Source: Hymenopellis radicata
Taxonomy: Eukaryota; Basidiomycota; Agaricomycetes; Agaricales; Physalacriaceae
Direction: 5' to 3'
Assembly: GCA_015501595.1 (NCBI GenBank)
Contig: JADNRX010000220.1
Coordinates: forward strand, 1-64,000
Length of the DNA stretch: 64,000 nt
Made by a program: the position numbers and the translations under genes. The notes under the pieces are model-generated. The model worked only from the letters and a program-made list of their open reading frames with translations. It had not been told where the DNA came from and did no database searches. This document shows, one piece after another, positions 43,665 to 54,740 of the stretch. The stretch's first letter is position 1; every line of letters starts with the position of its first letter.

Positions 43665-45419
43665 GACCTCAAAAATGCCGCTGGAGCCCGACGTCGCAGG
43701 ATGCATTCGCCAACTACGGTTACGGCCCCAATGAGAGCATCAACCAGCAGCAGCAGCGGAGCCCGTCCGCGGCGTCCCCTACACCAACTTCGGCGCATAC
43801 AACCTCGGCCTCCCGCGATGAACATGCTAGGCTTTCCCTACAACCGCCAGATGCGCAGTTTCAACCCGGTGCGTTTGGCTCAAACCAACCCTGCCTCCAT
43901 CTACTAACAGTTTCACCCAAGGTCTTTAATCAACAGCGGCGACTGCTTTCGCTGAACATTCCCCAGTCCCCCGCTATCCGCGCCTATTCGCCCGTCCCGC
44001 TCTCTGAGGCGCCCACCGTCTGCATCAGGAACCTGCCTCATACCGCATCCCTCGAGGAGCTCCTCAATCTCGTCCACTTTGGGCCGCTCGTGAGCATTGG
44101 TGTTCTCCGGAAAAGGCCTGCGTGTTCCTCTCCTTCCTTGACGCCCCGACCGCCGCGGCGTTCCGTGAAGACGCGACCATCAAGAAGCTCGCGCTGCACG
44201 GCCGGAAGCTCCACATTGGATGGGCGAAGCCGAACCCTGTCCTGCGGTGGTTCGCCTCGCGATTATGCAGAGCAACGCGAGCCGGAACGTTTTCTTTGGT
44301 AATTTGGACGAGAATATGACGGAGGAGGAGCTCCGCGATAAGTTGACCCGCTTCGGGCTCATCGACCAGGTCAAGATTGTTAGGGACAAGAATATTGGGT
44401 TCGTCCACTTTCTGAGCATTGCTGTGGCGATCAAGGTTGTCAATACGCTGCCTACCGACCCCAACTGGGCTGGGAAGCACGTTAATTACGGCGGCAAGGA
44501 TCGGTGCGCGTTTATCCCCAAGTCTCAGCGGGAGCAAGCTCAGGCTGCCGCCGCGCAGTCGCTCCTGGCTCGGGCAGCGTCGCCTACTGCGAATATGGCG
44601 TCCCCCCTCACTGCTGGTCCGAATGCTTTCCAGTCGCATTTCAGCCCGTACGGAAACTCTTTCGCCAGCCCCATCGACCTAATGCGCGGTACCGGTATGA
44701 ACCGCACTGTGTACCTCGACAACATCCACCCCGAGACGTCAACCGAGGACCTGTGCGATTCGATTCGTGGAGGTGTCCTGCAGAGCATTCACTACGTGCA
44801 GGACAGGCATACCGCTTTCGTCACCTTTGTGGATCCTGCCGCGGCGTTTATGTTCTTCCAGCAGGTGGCGAGCTACCGGGGTATGACGATCAACAACCGT
44901 CGTCTCAAGATTGGATGGGGCAGGAATCCGGGACCATTGACGTTCCATCTGGCGCTTGCTGTTCACAACGGTGCTACGCGCAATGTTTGCATTGGGGACG
45001 TGGAGGACTTCGAGATGTTCACTGAGGAACGTCTCAAGCGCGACTTTGGCGAGTATGGGGATATTGAGCACGTCAACTTTTCGAAGGAAGAGTGAGTTGT
45101 CCCACTGCAGCTATTAGCCTTTCTGACATTGTATAGGAACTGCGCGTTTGTCAACTTTACCAACATCTCGAGCGCGATCAAGGCCATCGAGGGCGTCAAG
45201 AACATGCCCGAGTACGCGAATCTGCGGATCGCGCACGGGAAGGACCGGTGTGCGAATGCGCTCAGGTCGGGCCCGCAGGGTGCGTCGGGACAGAGGCGCG
45301 CGACGGGCAACACGGGCGCGAGTCCGAGTGCGGAGGTGGCGCCGGCTGTGAAGGAGATGATGGAGGGTGTGGAGGATGTGGGGGAGGATGTGGAAGAGCC
45401 CAAGATGGTTGAGGCGTAA
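43665..45419 (+). pseudogene. Nrd1-type RRM gene, rearranged right copy
   Basis: Homologous to 29977-32038 but lacking exon 1, starting inside exon 2 at RWSPTSQDAFANYGYGPNES. Part of the Gln-rich segment is deleted. RRM1 is hit by two single-base losses: CTCCCGGAAAAG became CTCCGGAAAAG near 44107, and GTCCCTGCC became GTCCTGC near 44240. From 44220 the frame is open again through RRM2, RRM3 and most of RRM4 (NASRNVFFGNLDENMTEEEL; MNRTVYLDNIHPETS; RNVCIGDVEDFEMFTEE), then a valid intron and the last exon NCAFVNFTNISSA to 45419. A truncated three-RRM protein is conceivable if a transcript exists, possibly driven by the displaced beta-solenoid flank. Otherwise a pseudogene. Confidence 0.82.
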
Positions 45420-46190
45420 AAGAACAATTCGTTGGGCTGTTGCTTGATGCATTTTTATTCCCCTTCCTCTTTCCTCTTTTATTTCTTTGCTGCGTTTGAC
45501 GTTAAAAATGTGTTTATAGTATGCTTACGCTTATATCATATTTTCTTCCTTTGCTTTTTCATTTCTTGTGGCGATGCATACGATGCATACCGACCGCGGT
45601 ACTTCCCACTGTTTAACTCCTCCTTCATCGGAAGAAGAACACGCGAGGATGAAGAGAGTGAGGCGTCTGTATCGCCTCCGAGGACTAAGGAGAACGTGTA
45701 GTGATGAGGTGCGGGGGTGAAGAAAGAGCTGAAACAAGCTGACGCTTGACGACATGATCGTCTAGGGGGCTGTATCTACCAGCAGAGCCTACATCAATCA
45801 TACTGTGACAAAAATTGAACATACATACACATAATTTACACTCCCGAAACAAAAGAAAACGCGCGATAGCTGAAATTTGCTGGGATCAATAGCGGTGAGA
45901 TATAAAGTATTAGAAATCGTAGAGATCAGCGCGCGCGGAGAGATAGTGAGAGGATGCGACGACACGAGTCATACGCTAAGAGGTTTATTAGTCGATGCGA
46001 ACTATAGATCCTGTAGACGACATGATCCCAGTGGATTCGTAAGTGACTGAATGGACGTTCTTTCCAGCAAGTACGGTTTTCGCTAGTGGCCTCAAGTTTG
46101 ACCTGGTGCAAGAAGTGGTGCTTGATTGCACACGGAGAGTACATATAATACAACATATGCGTAGATCATTCTGAGAGCTTTCACATCGTG
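45420..46190. other. 3' flank of the RRM pseudogene and a 190-bp repeat in unexpected orientation
   Basis: 45781-45970 matches 29605-29795 in direct orientation although the genes on either side are inverted between the arms. Nothing coding is supported here. Confidence 0.7.
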
Positions 46191-46557
46191 TTTGGCTCTT
46201 GCTTCTTCACATCCTCGACCACCGCCGTAGCCTTGAAATCGCATCAGTTTCAAGGCTAGATAGAACTCACAGCTCCAAAGAAGAGCTTACCGAAGATTGC
46301 AACTTCGCCTTTGCCGACGCTACGCGCCTCGAACCAGCAATCCAGCGCCCGAGGTTGTCATCCCACTGCTCCGAGTCGAGGTCGATGAACATGCTCGACT
46401 GGAGAGTTGCTAGGGCCGGGAGCTTCTGCAGCGCTGGGGCATTGGTAGTTGCAGAGGAAGGAGGTTTGGTGTCGGATGACGCTGAAGTGGTTGCAGTGGA
46501 CGTCGAGTCAGCCTCGGCCTCTGGCGCGAAGCAGTGGTAGCTGTAGTCGACGGGCAT
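46191..46557 (-). CDS. Small acidic protein, family B copy 2
   Basis: Starts MPVDYSYHCFAPEAEADSTS at 46557 and contains LPALATLQSSMFIDLDSEQW and DDNLGRWIAGSRRVASAKAK, nearly the same as copy B1. After KLQSS a GTAAGC donor joins, through an intron of about 58 nt ending TTTCAAG, to ATAVVEDVKKQEPNTM with stop at 46191. Without splicing the frame ends VSSSLEL. The promoter TATA box (46648-46655) and leader are preserved. Most differences from B1 fall in the Ser/Thr linker, while the W-D-D-N-L-G-R-W core is constant, suggesting selection on the core. No known domain. Confidence 0.55.
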
Positions 46558-47091
46558 CGTGATTTTGGCGCGATGGGGTGAATGGGGTAAAGACGTCAAA
46601 GGGATGCGGAGCGTTTGATGAATGGGAGGAGCTTCAGGTAGTGGCAGCCTTTATACTCGCGGGTGGTCCACAGGGAAACAAAGGAGGTACAGGGCCGGTT
46701 TGTCAGACGTAGAGGTTATACGCGCCTGATGGGGCGAACAATGGCGTGCACAATGGGGACCGCGTGTGGATCCGGTAGAAACCTGTAGACGAAGACAGGA
46801 TTATTGGACGCATGTAATACACGACTGGTAAGTCGGAAACTCATGCATATTGAAGCCAGAGTTGGAGGCATACTGTCGGCAACTCTCGGCACGGTCTTTC
46901 AAACATATGGTCCCCCCGGTCCGCCTCGTCCGAGCTTTTGCCACGACTACCACCACTTCCACTCAAAAGCAATCGCGGATGCTCGTGGTCGGGCGCAATG
47001 GAAACATCCTTCGAATATCACGCTAGGAGTCCGAGAGGCCAAAAGTTATACATTGTTCAAGCTCAAGAGGAAACTTGGAGGGAACCCTCAT

Positions 47092-47444
47092 TCACGCCCC
47101 AGTACACATAGCACCCTCATCTTGACCAACTCCCCCGTCGTCTTCGCGCTTTGCAGGCTCAGTGCTGTTATCGCCTTTTGCAGCTTCGTGTTCCTGTTGC
47201 TCATCTATCAGTCTGTGGATCTCAGAGAGTTTATACAAAACGCGTACCTCTTCATTCTGCGCCGTCTTCTCCTGCGCCTTAGCCACTCGCTTGGCGCCCG
47301 CAATTTTTCGGTCTGCCTTGTTCTCCGCCGTCGCTGGGGAGATGTCTGCTGTATCGGCAGCGCGGCGTTGTTCTCTCGGGAGAACGACGTAGTCTATGCC
47401 CGGTCTTGGTTCGAGCAAGGGCCTTGGCAGAAGAAGATGAGCAT
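47092..47444 (-). pseudogene. Small charged protein, family A copy 3, start disrupted
   Basis: Reads PRPGIDYVVLPREQRRAADT, then AENKADRKIAGAKRVAKAQE and NEEVRVLYKLSEIHRLIDEQ, ending EGAMCTGA at 47092. Here the C-terminal part is in one frame with the core, unlike A1 and A2. But the ATG at 47444, aligned with the A1 start, is out of frame with the rest by one base, and the TATA box is mutated (TATATCAA). So this copy keeps the ancestral C-terminus but has probably lost its start. Confidence 0.55.
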
Positions 47445-48261
47445 TGTCTGGATGTCTGTGTGGCGAGGGGTGGTTTATGTTTATGGGAAAGTTGAGACGT
47501 ACGAGAGGGCTTGATATACCTTTGGCAAGCGTTCTCCACGTGTTGAACTTGCTGAAATGGGCGATAGTGACGACTTTTCCCCTTTGACAATTGCATCGAT
47601 TCCAACAATTAGACTTCCTTTCTAAAGCGCGAAAGTCGATCGACGGTCCTTGAAAGGCGAGACTCCCTGGGCGACAATGGAGCCGGTTCAACTTTCGCCT
47701 TCCGAGCAAGCGGTGTCAAAGTTTTCTTTCGGAAGACTTGAGGCAGGAATTAAGCCGCCGCAGAATCATGAGACGTGGATTGGTGATGCGGAGTACAATC
47801 GCTATCCCTTGTGGTTCTGCCGCGTCCCTACCGGGAGACAAACAGAACCAGAAGAGGGTCGTCCGAAAACAACGGGAAGTCTCTTAATCAATTGATAGAA
47901 CTACTAGTTGACTGACGCACTCAAAGGATTCATGTACAGGCAACACTGTAACTCTCTGGCAGGATACCTCTTTTTTTTTTTTATATCTGCATACAGAGCC
48001 TTCTGATACTTACCACGTGGGTTCAATATGTTTTTCATTCTCTGCATGCCCGGCGCGACAATCCATCGCGCTTGCCTTGTCAGCAGTAAACTGATGTTTT
48101 ATTTAATACAAGAAGAGGACATCTCGAGTAGTTACTAGCCTATCGTCTGTCGCGCTCAAGCTTCTTGCAGAAGCGCGATCAGGCACCTTTTTCATTTTAA
48201 ATCGCCTCGTTCCAGACGATGGCTCCTATCTCGCGTCCTTTCGCCCATCATCACCTTTCTC
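47445..48261. other. Flank of the inverted block and RBR promoter
   Basis: Up to about 47900 the sequence mirrors 27740-28060. A T-run (TTTTTTTTTTTTT) stands at about 47969-47982, close to the breakpoint where similarity to the left arm ends. The remainder precedes the RBR gene. No gene supported. Confidence 0.5.
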
Positions 48262-49645
48262 ATGGCCGGCTACATGGATGCGGATTCTGCGGCTCTCGTC
48301 GCTGAGCTCGTAATCCAAGACATCCAAAGCATTGCTTCTACTCGAAAAGGGAAATCCCGCTATGGTGCTCCTCACGAAGAGATTGCCTTGAAAGTTCAAG
48401 AGGACAACGCCCGCTTGATGCTGAACGATTTTCGTATGGCGCAAAGCATAGACAGGGCTTTGTATACCGATGCGGCTCTGATCATCGCTGCTCGTGCTGC
48501 CGAAGACGATTATCGATACGCGACTGCTCTTGAAAGGGAGAAGAGCCGCCGGAGCAGTCGGAGTGGCAGCGACTCGTGGAAAATCCTGCCTTTGCCATTT
48601 CGTGGGTGAATTCTGGGAACGTTCTAGTCGCCTGGCTAACAAAGCAGGATGCGAACTAGGGCTGGCGCTACAGCCCGCGCCCACGTGCACGAATCGGAGT
48701 CGGGGGCAATGGTCGTTAGTCCAGTAGGTGCCGGCTCGAGTCAAGGACTGAGGAGTGCTTGTATAATATGCGGCGATCGAATCTACATTCGTGTCAGCAT
48801 TCGAGCTCCTTGCCAGCATTATTATTGCTACGACTGCATTCGCGATCTAATTCGGGCCTGCACCACGGATGAATCGCTTTACCCACCTCGCTGCTGCAAT
48901 CAACCATTCGATGAGAGAGCTTTCCTCCCTATTCTTTCGCTCCAGCTTCGCACTACCTTCCAATCCAAATCCCGCGAATTCAGTACTCTTGCTTTGCATA
49001 GGGTTTATTGTCCGTCCCCGACATGCTCCGTCTTCCTCGGCTCGATTGAAAATACTCATGGTCATATCTATTGCTCGGCATGCCACACGTTAGTCTGTAC
49101 ACGGTGTAAACAGCGCGCCCACCCTGATGCCCGATGCCCAGAAGATACCGCCACGCTTGCAGTCAGGGAGTTAGCAGCAGAGCGGCAATGGCAGACGTGC
49201 CCGGGCTGCAGGGATGTCATCGAGTTGAATACGGGCTGCTTCCACATGACGTGCAGATGCCGTACACAGTTCTGCTATCTATGCGCGGAGCTGTGGAAGA
49301 ACTGTGGGTGTCCTCAGTGGGACGAGGATCGCTTGGTGGAAGTCGCTCATAGGAGGGTTGCCGATGAAATGGGACAGCAGGCGCAAGCTGTGCGTCCGTT
49401 CGCCTTTATGCGTCACGTCGAGCAGAGGGTAGCGCAGCTCCGGGATAACCACGATTGCGATGATCATAGGTGGCAGAGAAGGAATGGCGGCTCCATGTGC
49501 GAGGAATGTAATGATTATCTTCCTGAGTTTATCCTGGTGAGTCGTCCAGATACTATCACGATGAAATTCTTGCTAATCCCAAACGTAGGTCTGTCGGAAC
49601 TGTCAATTGCAGGCTTGTGTTCGCTGCTCTAGGAACAGACTATAG
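48262..49645 (+). pseudogene. RBR-type E3 ubiquitin ligase, right copy with a frameshift in exon 1
   Basis: Inverted paralogue of 17528-18918. Exon 1 starts MAGYMDADSAALVAELVIQD. Near 48537 one base is missing relative to the left copy (GAAAGAGGAGAACAG versus GAAAGGGAGAAGAG), so the frame leaves VENPAF and ends early at 48609. Beyond this the downstream intron (GTGGGT...ACAAAG with GCTAAC) and exons keep frame: CIICGDRIYIRVSIRAPCQH, IBR YCPSPTCSVFLG...CSACHTLVCTRC, RING2 CPGCRDVIELNTGCFHMTC, and final exon VCRNCQLQACVRCSRNRL ending 49645. All metal ligands and the presumed catalytic Cys are conserved. Translation from the Met at 48651 would give an RBR protein without the N-terminal helix region. 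So this is either a truncated functional gene or an early pseudogene. Confidence 0.75.
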
Positions 49646-49919
49646 ATACGTCCAACGTAGCACTCCAATTTAGATAACGCACAAGATGTAGGATGTCAGT
49701 CATGTTTATCTGATCTTTAGGTCGAACTTCTGGACTCAGCGCAGATCGCGTAGTCGAACATAGCGATCCTGGACAGCAACATGGTAATTCCACCTTGGTT
49801 GGCCATGACAAATACTCTCGGATAATGCCGGTGCCGGTCGACGGCAACCCTCTGCCTCTTACCCACCACGACGCTTCAGAGGAAAAGGCTGAAGCCGCCG
49901 TGGCCGTGATTTCTTGACG

Positions 49920-50269
49920 ATGTACCCTTTCGAACCTGACTGCCACGACGTGGACCGAGTCTGGATGCAGAGGCAATCCAGTGTTATGATGCAAGTCGAG
50001 ATGGCGAGGAATTATTTGACTCCCTTTCTAAAGCGAATCCACGAGTACGACAATCAACGGCTAGAACAGGACCTACAGTCACTGCTCCACTACTTCTTTT
50101 CTGCGACGGTACAAGGCTTCTCCGGTATTCAGCACACGATCAATCATTACGTGAGTTCCTCATTCTTTCCTATCGCCATCACTCGCGGCGTATCAGCAAC
50201 TACGCGGTCTTGCAGGTATGCTGTAGTACCTATCTTGGTAAACATGCGATGACGTGGCCGACGGCCTAG
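49920..50269 (+). CDS. Short unidentified protein, two exons
   Basis: ATG 49920 opens MYPFEPDCHDVDRVWMQRQS and continues VMMQVEMARNYLTPFLKRIH, then LLHYFFSATVQGFSGIQHTI up to a GTGAGT donor after INHY. A 65-nt intron ending TTGCAG joins phase 0 to VCCSTYLGKHAMTWPTA, stop at 50269; about 94 aa. Predicted helical and soluble. No relation is recognised, and there is no copy in the left arm. An alternative upstream ATG near 49826 is closed by a stop just before 49920. Confidence 0.4.
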
Positions 50270-50754
50270 ACATGCATGCCTCCTCGTCGAGAGTTACAGG
50301 CGCGTCTTGAGGTTTCCTGGTGTAGATCCTTTATGACAGGCGTTCGCTTTTAGATTGATGAACTTGCTCACTGAACGCACGGAAAAAATAGTGCGCTGTC
50401 ATACTCACCTAATGCGCCAAGGCCGTGCATTTCCGCATCAAAGCTCGTACATTCTGGCTTACTTGGAAGTAGCAAGCATCGTTCGTTAGAATATCCTGCC
50501 CGGGCCTCTTCAATTTGCGACTCCACTTCCAATAAAGACATTGCCGTCGTCGGAGACTCGTGCCGTAAGATGCCAGGCCGTCTGATGGAGTACGGAATCA
50601 CAGACTAGCCAGGAGCGGTCTAGAACCCCAAAGACCATGGTCCGCCACAGAGCCCACCTCCCGACCACAGGAGAGCTAGCGAGAACATGTTAGTGGAGAC
50701 GAGGATCTTTCAATATAAACTCCCCTTGCATGATCGCGTTGGACATTGTACAAC
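50270..50754. other. Upstream region of the Skn7-type gene
   Basis: No gene supported. A small minus-strand frame near 50368-50601 has no domain. The region should contain the Skn7 promoter. Confidence 0.4.
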
Positions 50755-52580
50755 ATGGATCCACCTCAATCATCGAGACGACGGCATCACGGTCTTCGCT
50801 CTTCATCATCTTCGGCATCAACGCGCGGTGCTACTCCCCCCTCTCGTGGTGGTAGTACGGCAGGTAGCACGACTACAGCTATACGATCACCGTCTACGCG
50901 TCGTTCTCCCTCTTCGTCACCCTCGGAGCGTCCCGCTCACCGACAGCCACCACACCGTGAAGCCACACCATCGCGGTCTGTCACGGCCGAGGCTCCTACT
51001 GACTTTATGCGTAAACTAGCTCGGTAAGACTGTTCCGTTAAAGTTCTTTCTATGGTTTCTGAACGTAACGTGTTAGCATATTACAGGACAATTCCTTCCA
51101 GCATGTTGTGTCTTGGACACTCCAGGGTGATGCATTTGTGGTCAAGAATGTGACCGAGTTTTCTAGGACCGTTCTACCTCGGACATACAAGCACCAGAAC
51201 TTTTCATCCTTCGTGCGGCAGCTCAATAAATACGACTTTCACAAGGTCTCGGCTAAAGAAGGCGCGGAGGATACCGACAACGTGCGTTGGTCCTCTTTCC
51301 AATTGCCTGACTTTCTAATCAGCATTTTGACGTGTAGAGTTCGACGTTCCGCCATCCCGACTTTCGATCGGACGGGCTTGGCGCTCTACACAAAATCAAG
51401 CGTAAAGTCACTGTACCGCGGCGCTCGTACGCGTCTGTTGTCTCAGGGACCCAGAATTCAGCCTCACTCACCGGCACGGTCGATCTGGAATCCCAGGTAC
51501 AAGATATCGCCGAAACACAGAGGGCTATGTCTGCGCACATACAAGGTCTGGAGAAGAACTACCACGATGTGCTAGAAGAGCTGGTTGGGCTTCAGCAGAG
51601 GATGGCGCAGCAAGACAGGCTGACACAGACTCTGATCCATTATATCATACAGGCTGGGCAGACACAGGCGCTGTCTACTACCGACACGACGTCTTCTATT
51701 CATTCTGGTAGCAGCGATGCAGCCGCGTCTGGGTCCAGTCTGTCTTGGACTGTGCGCGACTATCCGGGTGCTTCGTCGACAGCACATCAGACGGAACCTT
51801 TGACTAGTAGGCTCAACCCGACATCGGAGTCCAGTTACTCATCATCGTCTCCAACTGCGTGGGCTGGGAGTGATGAGCATACGGACCTGCGACGGCGCAT
51901 TGCGGTGCTGGAAAGGCGGAGGGCGGAGCTACGTGATGCTCGTCGTGGTCCCGAACTTTCTATGACACACGATGATGCTAGTGAACAAGAAGCCGGCGAA
52001 GAGGAGGAAGACGATGAGATGGTCATGCCGTCTGCTCCGCTTCAGCAGAATACGATTGTGCCCCTGGGAACTTCCCGCCGCATGTACTTGTGGTAGACGA
52101 TGACGACGTTACTCGAGGAGTGGTCGGGAGGTTGCTGCAGACGCTGGGATACGCATTTGATGTCGCGGTAGACGGGGCCGAGGCAGTGCAGAAGATGGCC
52201 GAGGAGCGGTATGATATTGTTCTGATGGTGAGTAAAGCGTTGCCTCTTCATGTTCCTCATCGTTTACGTGTATGGTGCAGGACGTTGTTATGCCCAGCAT
52301 GGACGGCGTGGCGGCGACGCGGATTATACGACGATCCAATCACAGGACACCTATTATTGCTATGACCTCGCTTGCTCAGCAGGAGGCAGTTGCGACGTAC
52401 TCTGCGGCCGGGATGAACGACGTTTTGAGGAAGCCATTTAATATGGCGGGATTGCGTTCGCTAATGGATAGGCATCTGGGGAGGGCCGATGAGAGCCAGC
52501 AAAGGATACCTCTGAATACGCACATGACGGAGGATCAGTACGCTAGTTTGGTACAGGATATTGTGAGAAGGCATAGCTAG
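50755..52580 (+). CDS. skn7: Skn7/Prr1-type transcription factor: HSF DNA-binding domain plus response-regulator receiver
   Basis: Starts MDPPQSSRRRHHG with a Ser/Arg-rich leader. HSF-type DNA-binding domain: APTDFMRKLAR, intron, then QHVVSWTLQGDAFVVKNVTE, FSRTVLPRTYKHQNFSSFVR, QLNKYDFHKVSAKEG, and after an intron TFRHPDFRSDGLGALHKIKR. A coiled-coil follows (SQVQDIAETQRAMSAHIQGL...LVGLQQRMAQ), then a Ser/Thr-rich region with another heptad part (DLRRRIAVLERRRAEL). Receiver: VLVVDDDDVTRGVVGRLLQT, ERYDIVLM, then after an intron the phosphoacceptor D in DVVMPSMDGVAATRI, TPIIAMTS and DVLRKPF. This is the output factor of the fungal two-component phosphorelay, responding to oxidative and osmotic stress. 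Frame changes between 52020 and 52085, just before the receiver, and needs a small intron or an indel. Confidence 0.85.
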
Positions 52581-52669
52581 CGTTTCTAGTTTACTGTATG
52601 AATGTATGTAGGTTGTTGTTATTTTCTATTAACCCTTGTAGCGTTGCTGAATTCGATGTGTGGACATTT

Positions 52670-52844
52670 CTGTATGGGGCTAGAAAGACCGACGGCGGCG
52701 CAGGGCGCGGCGGAGTCTCTGGCTGTTATCACCAGGGCGGATGCGGAAACACCTTTCCATCTTATCGTCGGTCAGGATAGCAAGGCGTTGATGGAGATGG
52801 AGAAGATCGAACTCGAGAAGTCTTTGGCGTTTTATAACAAGTGA
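52670..52844 (+). pseudogene. 3' tail fragment of the SDR gene
   Basis: Matches the last 58 codons of the SDR at 22191-23231 (MGLERPTAAQGAAESLAVIT...KALMEMEKIELEKSLAFYNK), with C to S change in AAECLAV/AAESLAV and loss of the two last residues by a changed end. Similarity begins abruptly at TCTGTATGGGGC near 52669, directly after the Skn7 3' region. It has no start and no catalytic part. Confidence 0.85.
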
Positions 52845-52965
52845 CATGATAGGAAAAACATCTCAATACACTATCGCCGTGTTCAAACGACTCGTCGCCA
52901 TCCTACATCGAAGTACACCCAAGCCACCAATAAATATACACGCTGACCAACGTCGCCACACCAAA

Positions 52966-54740
52966 TCAGAGTGCCAAGGCGCCACCCAATTTCGCGTCTC
53001 TTCTGATGCTGCTATTCGACCCAGACTTCATATCACCCACTGGATCATCCGTAAACGTATTCATCGTAATAGTCACTTGCGGCTCGCCATGGCTTGCCCT
53101 TGAAGGGTGTCCCACACTGCGTCCAATGCGGTTAGGGCGATGATCGGAGGAGCTGTATTCATTCCACTCTACGGAGCTGGAGTCCTGGATGCTCCTCCGC
53201 CGATTGAGCATGAGCAAGCACGAGTTGCAGTATGCTTGAGTATTCATGCTAATCAGTCTGGGTGCTATCGGCGGCGAAGAGGAACCTCAAACCTTTTGGT
53301 ATGAAGAAAGCGAAGAGGAAGTACACGTTGGTTGCTGGGACGGTTGCGAGCTGGGTATCGATCGTGAGCGACGATTTCGAAGGCACGATAGGCTTACCAT
53401 AATGATGACGAGAATGGCAGTTAGACTCGTCGCCGCGCCAGACATGATACAATAGATGAGTAAACGGTCTATGGCGGTGTTCGAGCTAACAGAGCTTAGT
53501 TCCTCCGGCCATCATGCAAGCATTGGGTTGAAACTTACCCGCGGAATCCGGTTTTACTCCTCAACAAGAGCCAGGTCATGGTTATCGCGATGGCCATGTC
53601 CGTAGCAGCCGTCGTCGAGTTAAGTGCATGGGCATAATTCTGCATAAGATGTTATATTAACGGAGGCGTAAAAGTCTCGAATATATACCGTGATTTTGCC
53701 CAGTCCAATCATTGTGTGCTCCCGAGCGACAAGAGTCATATAAACTATAGACTAGCATGAGGACGACAGATGGATTGTATTGATGGGAACACTGACGCGC
53801 GAGAAGTCCTGTGAAATAGAGGCCCAAACCTTATCTGCTAAGGCAAATGAGGGAGTCGATGTGTCTTACCTGCTTGTGTGACAGACATGAGGATCTATGA
53901 TTCGAGGCGAACATTGAGCACGACATAATAGACAGACAGGATTGGTTGCTTACTATAGGCGTGGGCCAGAGCCGCGATCGACTAACTGCATTGTCATATT
54001 AATCAAGAGTTAGTGTAATGTTCGAGAGGGATGACGAACGTCGACTGATACGATATGCATAGAATCTATACAGACGAGTCAACACATGCGACTGGAGACG
54101 CGAAGACACGTACCCTTGAACGAGGATTGAAATAATTCCCTACGTAGTTTAAATCATTCTAAGGCCCCAACCTCGAACGGCGGTGGAATATACCACGATG
54201 ACGGCTTGACCCTACATCATGGAAGCCAACGTCAGTTTGATCGCCCTCACAAGCCACCGGGAACGCACAAACAACCCCGCAGGAATCTCGTTTAGCGTCA
54301 CCGGATCCTGTGCGGCGCATCAGGATGGGTCCTCGAGCAAGCCAGGGAAGGTTGCACGGTCAACGCACATTACCGTTTTTAATGCTCCAGAAGTACACTT
54401 ACGAATGAGCATTCCCGACGCCTTGAACCAGGTCACACGCTCACCTGCTTGTATCAAGCAGATCTGGTGTGCTATATCCCCAGCACAGAGGAGTCCGACA
54501 AAGATCTTCGTCCATACGCGATCCTTTTGGGAGTTTTGGAAGTAGATAACGGTTTGGAAGACAGTAACTTTGGGCAGTATTAGCCGTGTGTGAGGAGGAG
54601 CAGTGACAGTAGACGAACGCGAAGTAAATCTGAGCCGTCCGTGTCCAAAGGTTGGTTAATAAAGACGGGTGGCTGGAGAGATCGACGCACGCGAATGCAA
54701 CAAGCATTGCAACATAGAGCATCGCTATGGGAGAGAGCAT
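52966..54740 (-). CDS. Multi-pass membrane protein resembling DUF6534, right copy
   Basis: Same exon series as the left copy in reverse orientation: helix exon with QTVIYFQNSQKDRVWT-type sequence near 54470-54560, FYAYRISRRSSS-type exon near 54020-54070, NYAHALNSTTAATDMAIALT near 53560-53640, MSGAATSLTAILVIIM near 53400-53450, ATNVYFLFAFFIPK near 53320-53365, and MNTQAYCNSCLLMLNRRRSI to the stop at 52966. Differences are few (FFFFIP to FAFFIP, NQRRS to NRRRS, DDPVGD unit single). Splice sites are preserved. First exon uncertain as in the left copy. Both copies could be functional. Confidence 0.68.

Larger units (their letters stand above)
43665..47900. repeat. Right copy of the inverted duplication carrying RRM, B and A
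   Basis: Reverse-complement counterpart of about 27740-32030. Contains the RRM pseudogene, B2, A3 and the flank with ACAATGGAGCCGGTTCAACT and TTCGCCTTCCGAGCAAGCGG, matched on the left near 27870-27905. The right block carries more disruptions (RRM indels, A3 start shift, mutated A3 TATA box), so the left block looks more constrained. Confidence 0.8.
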
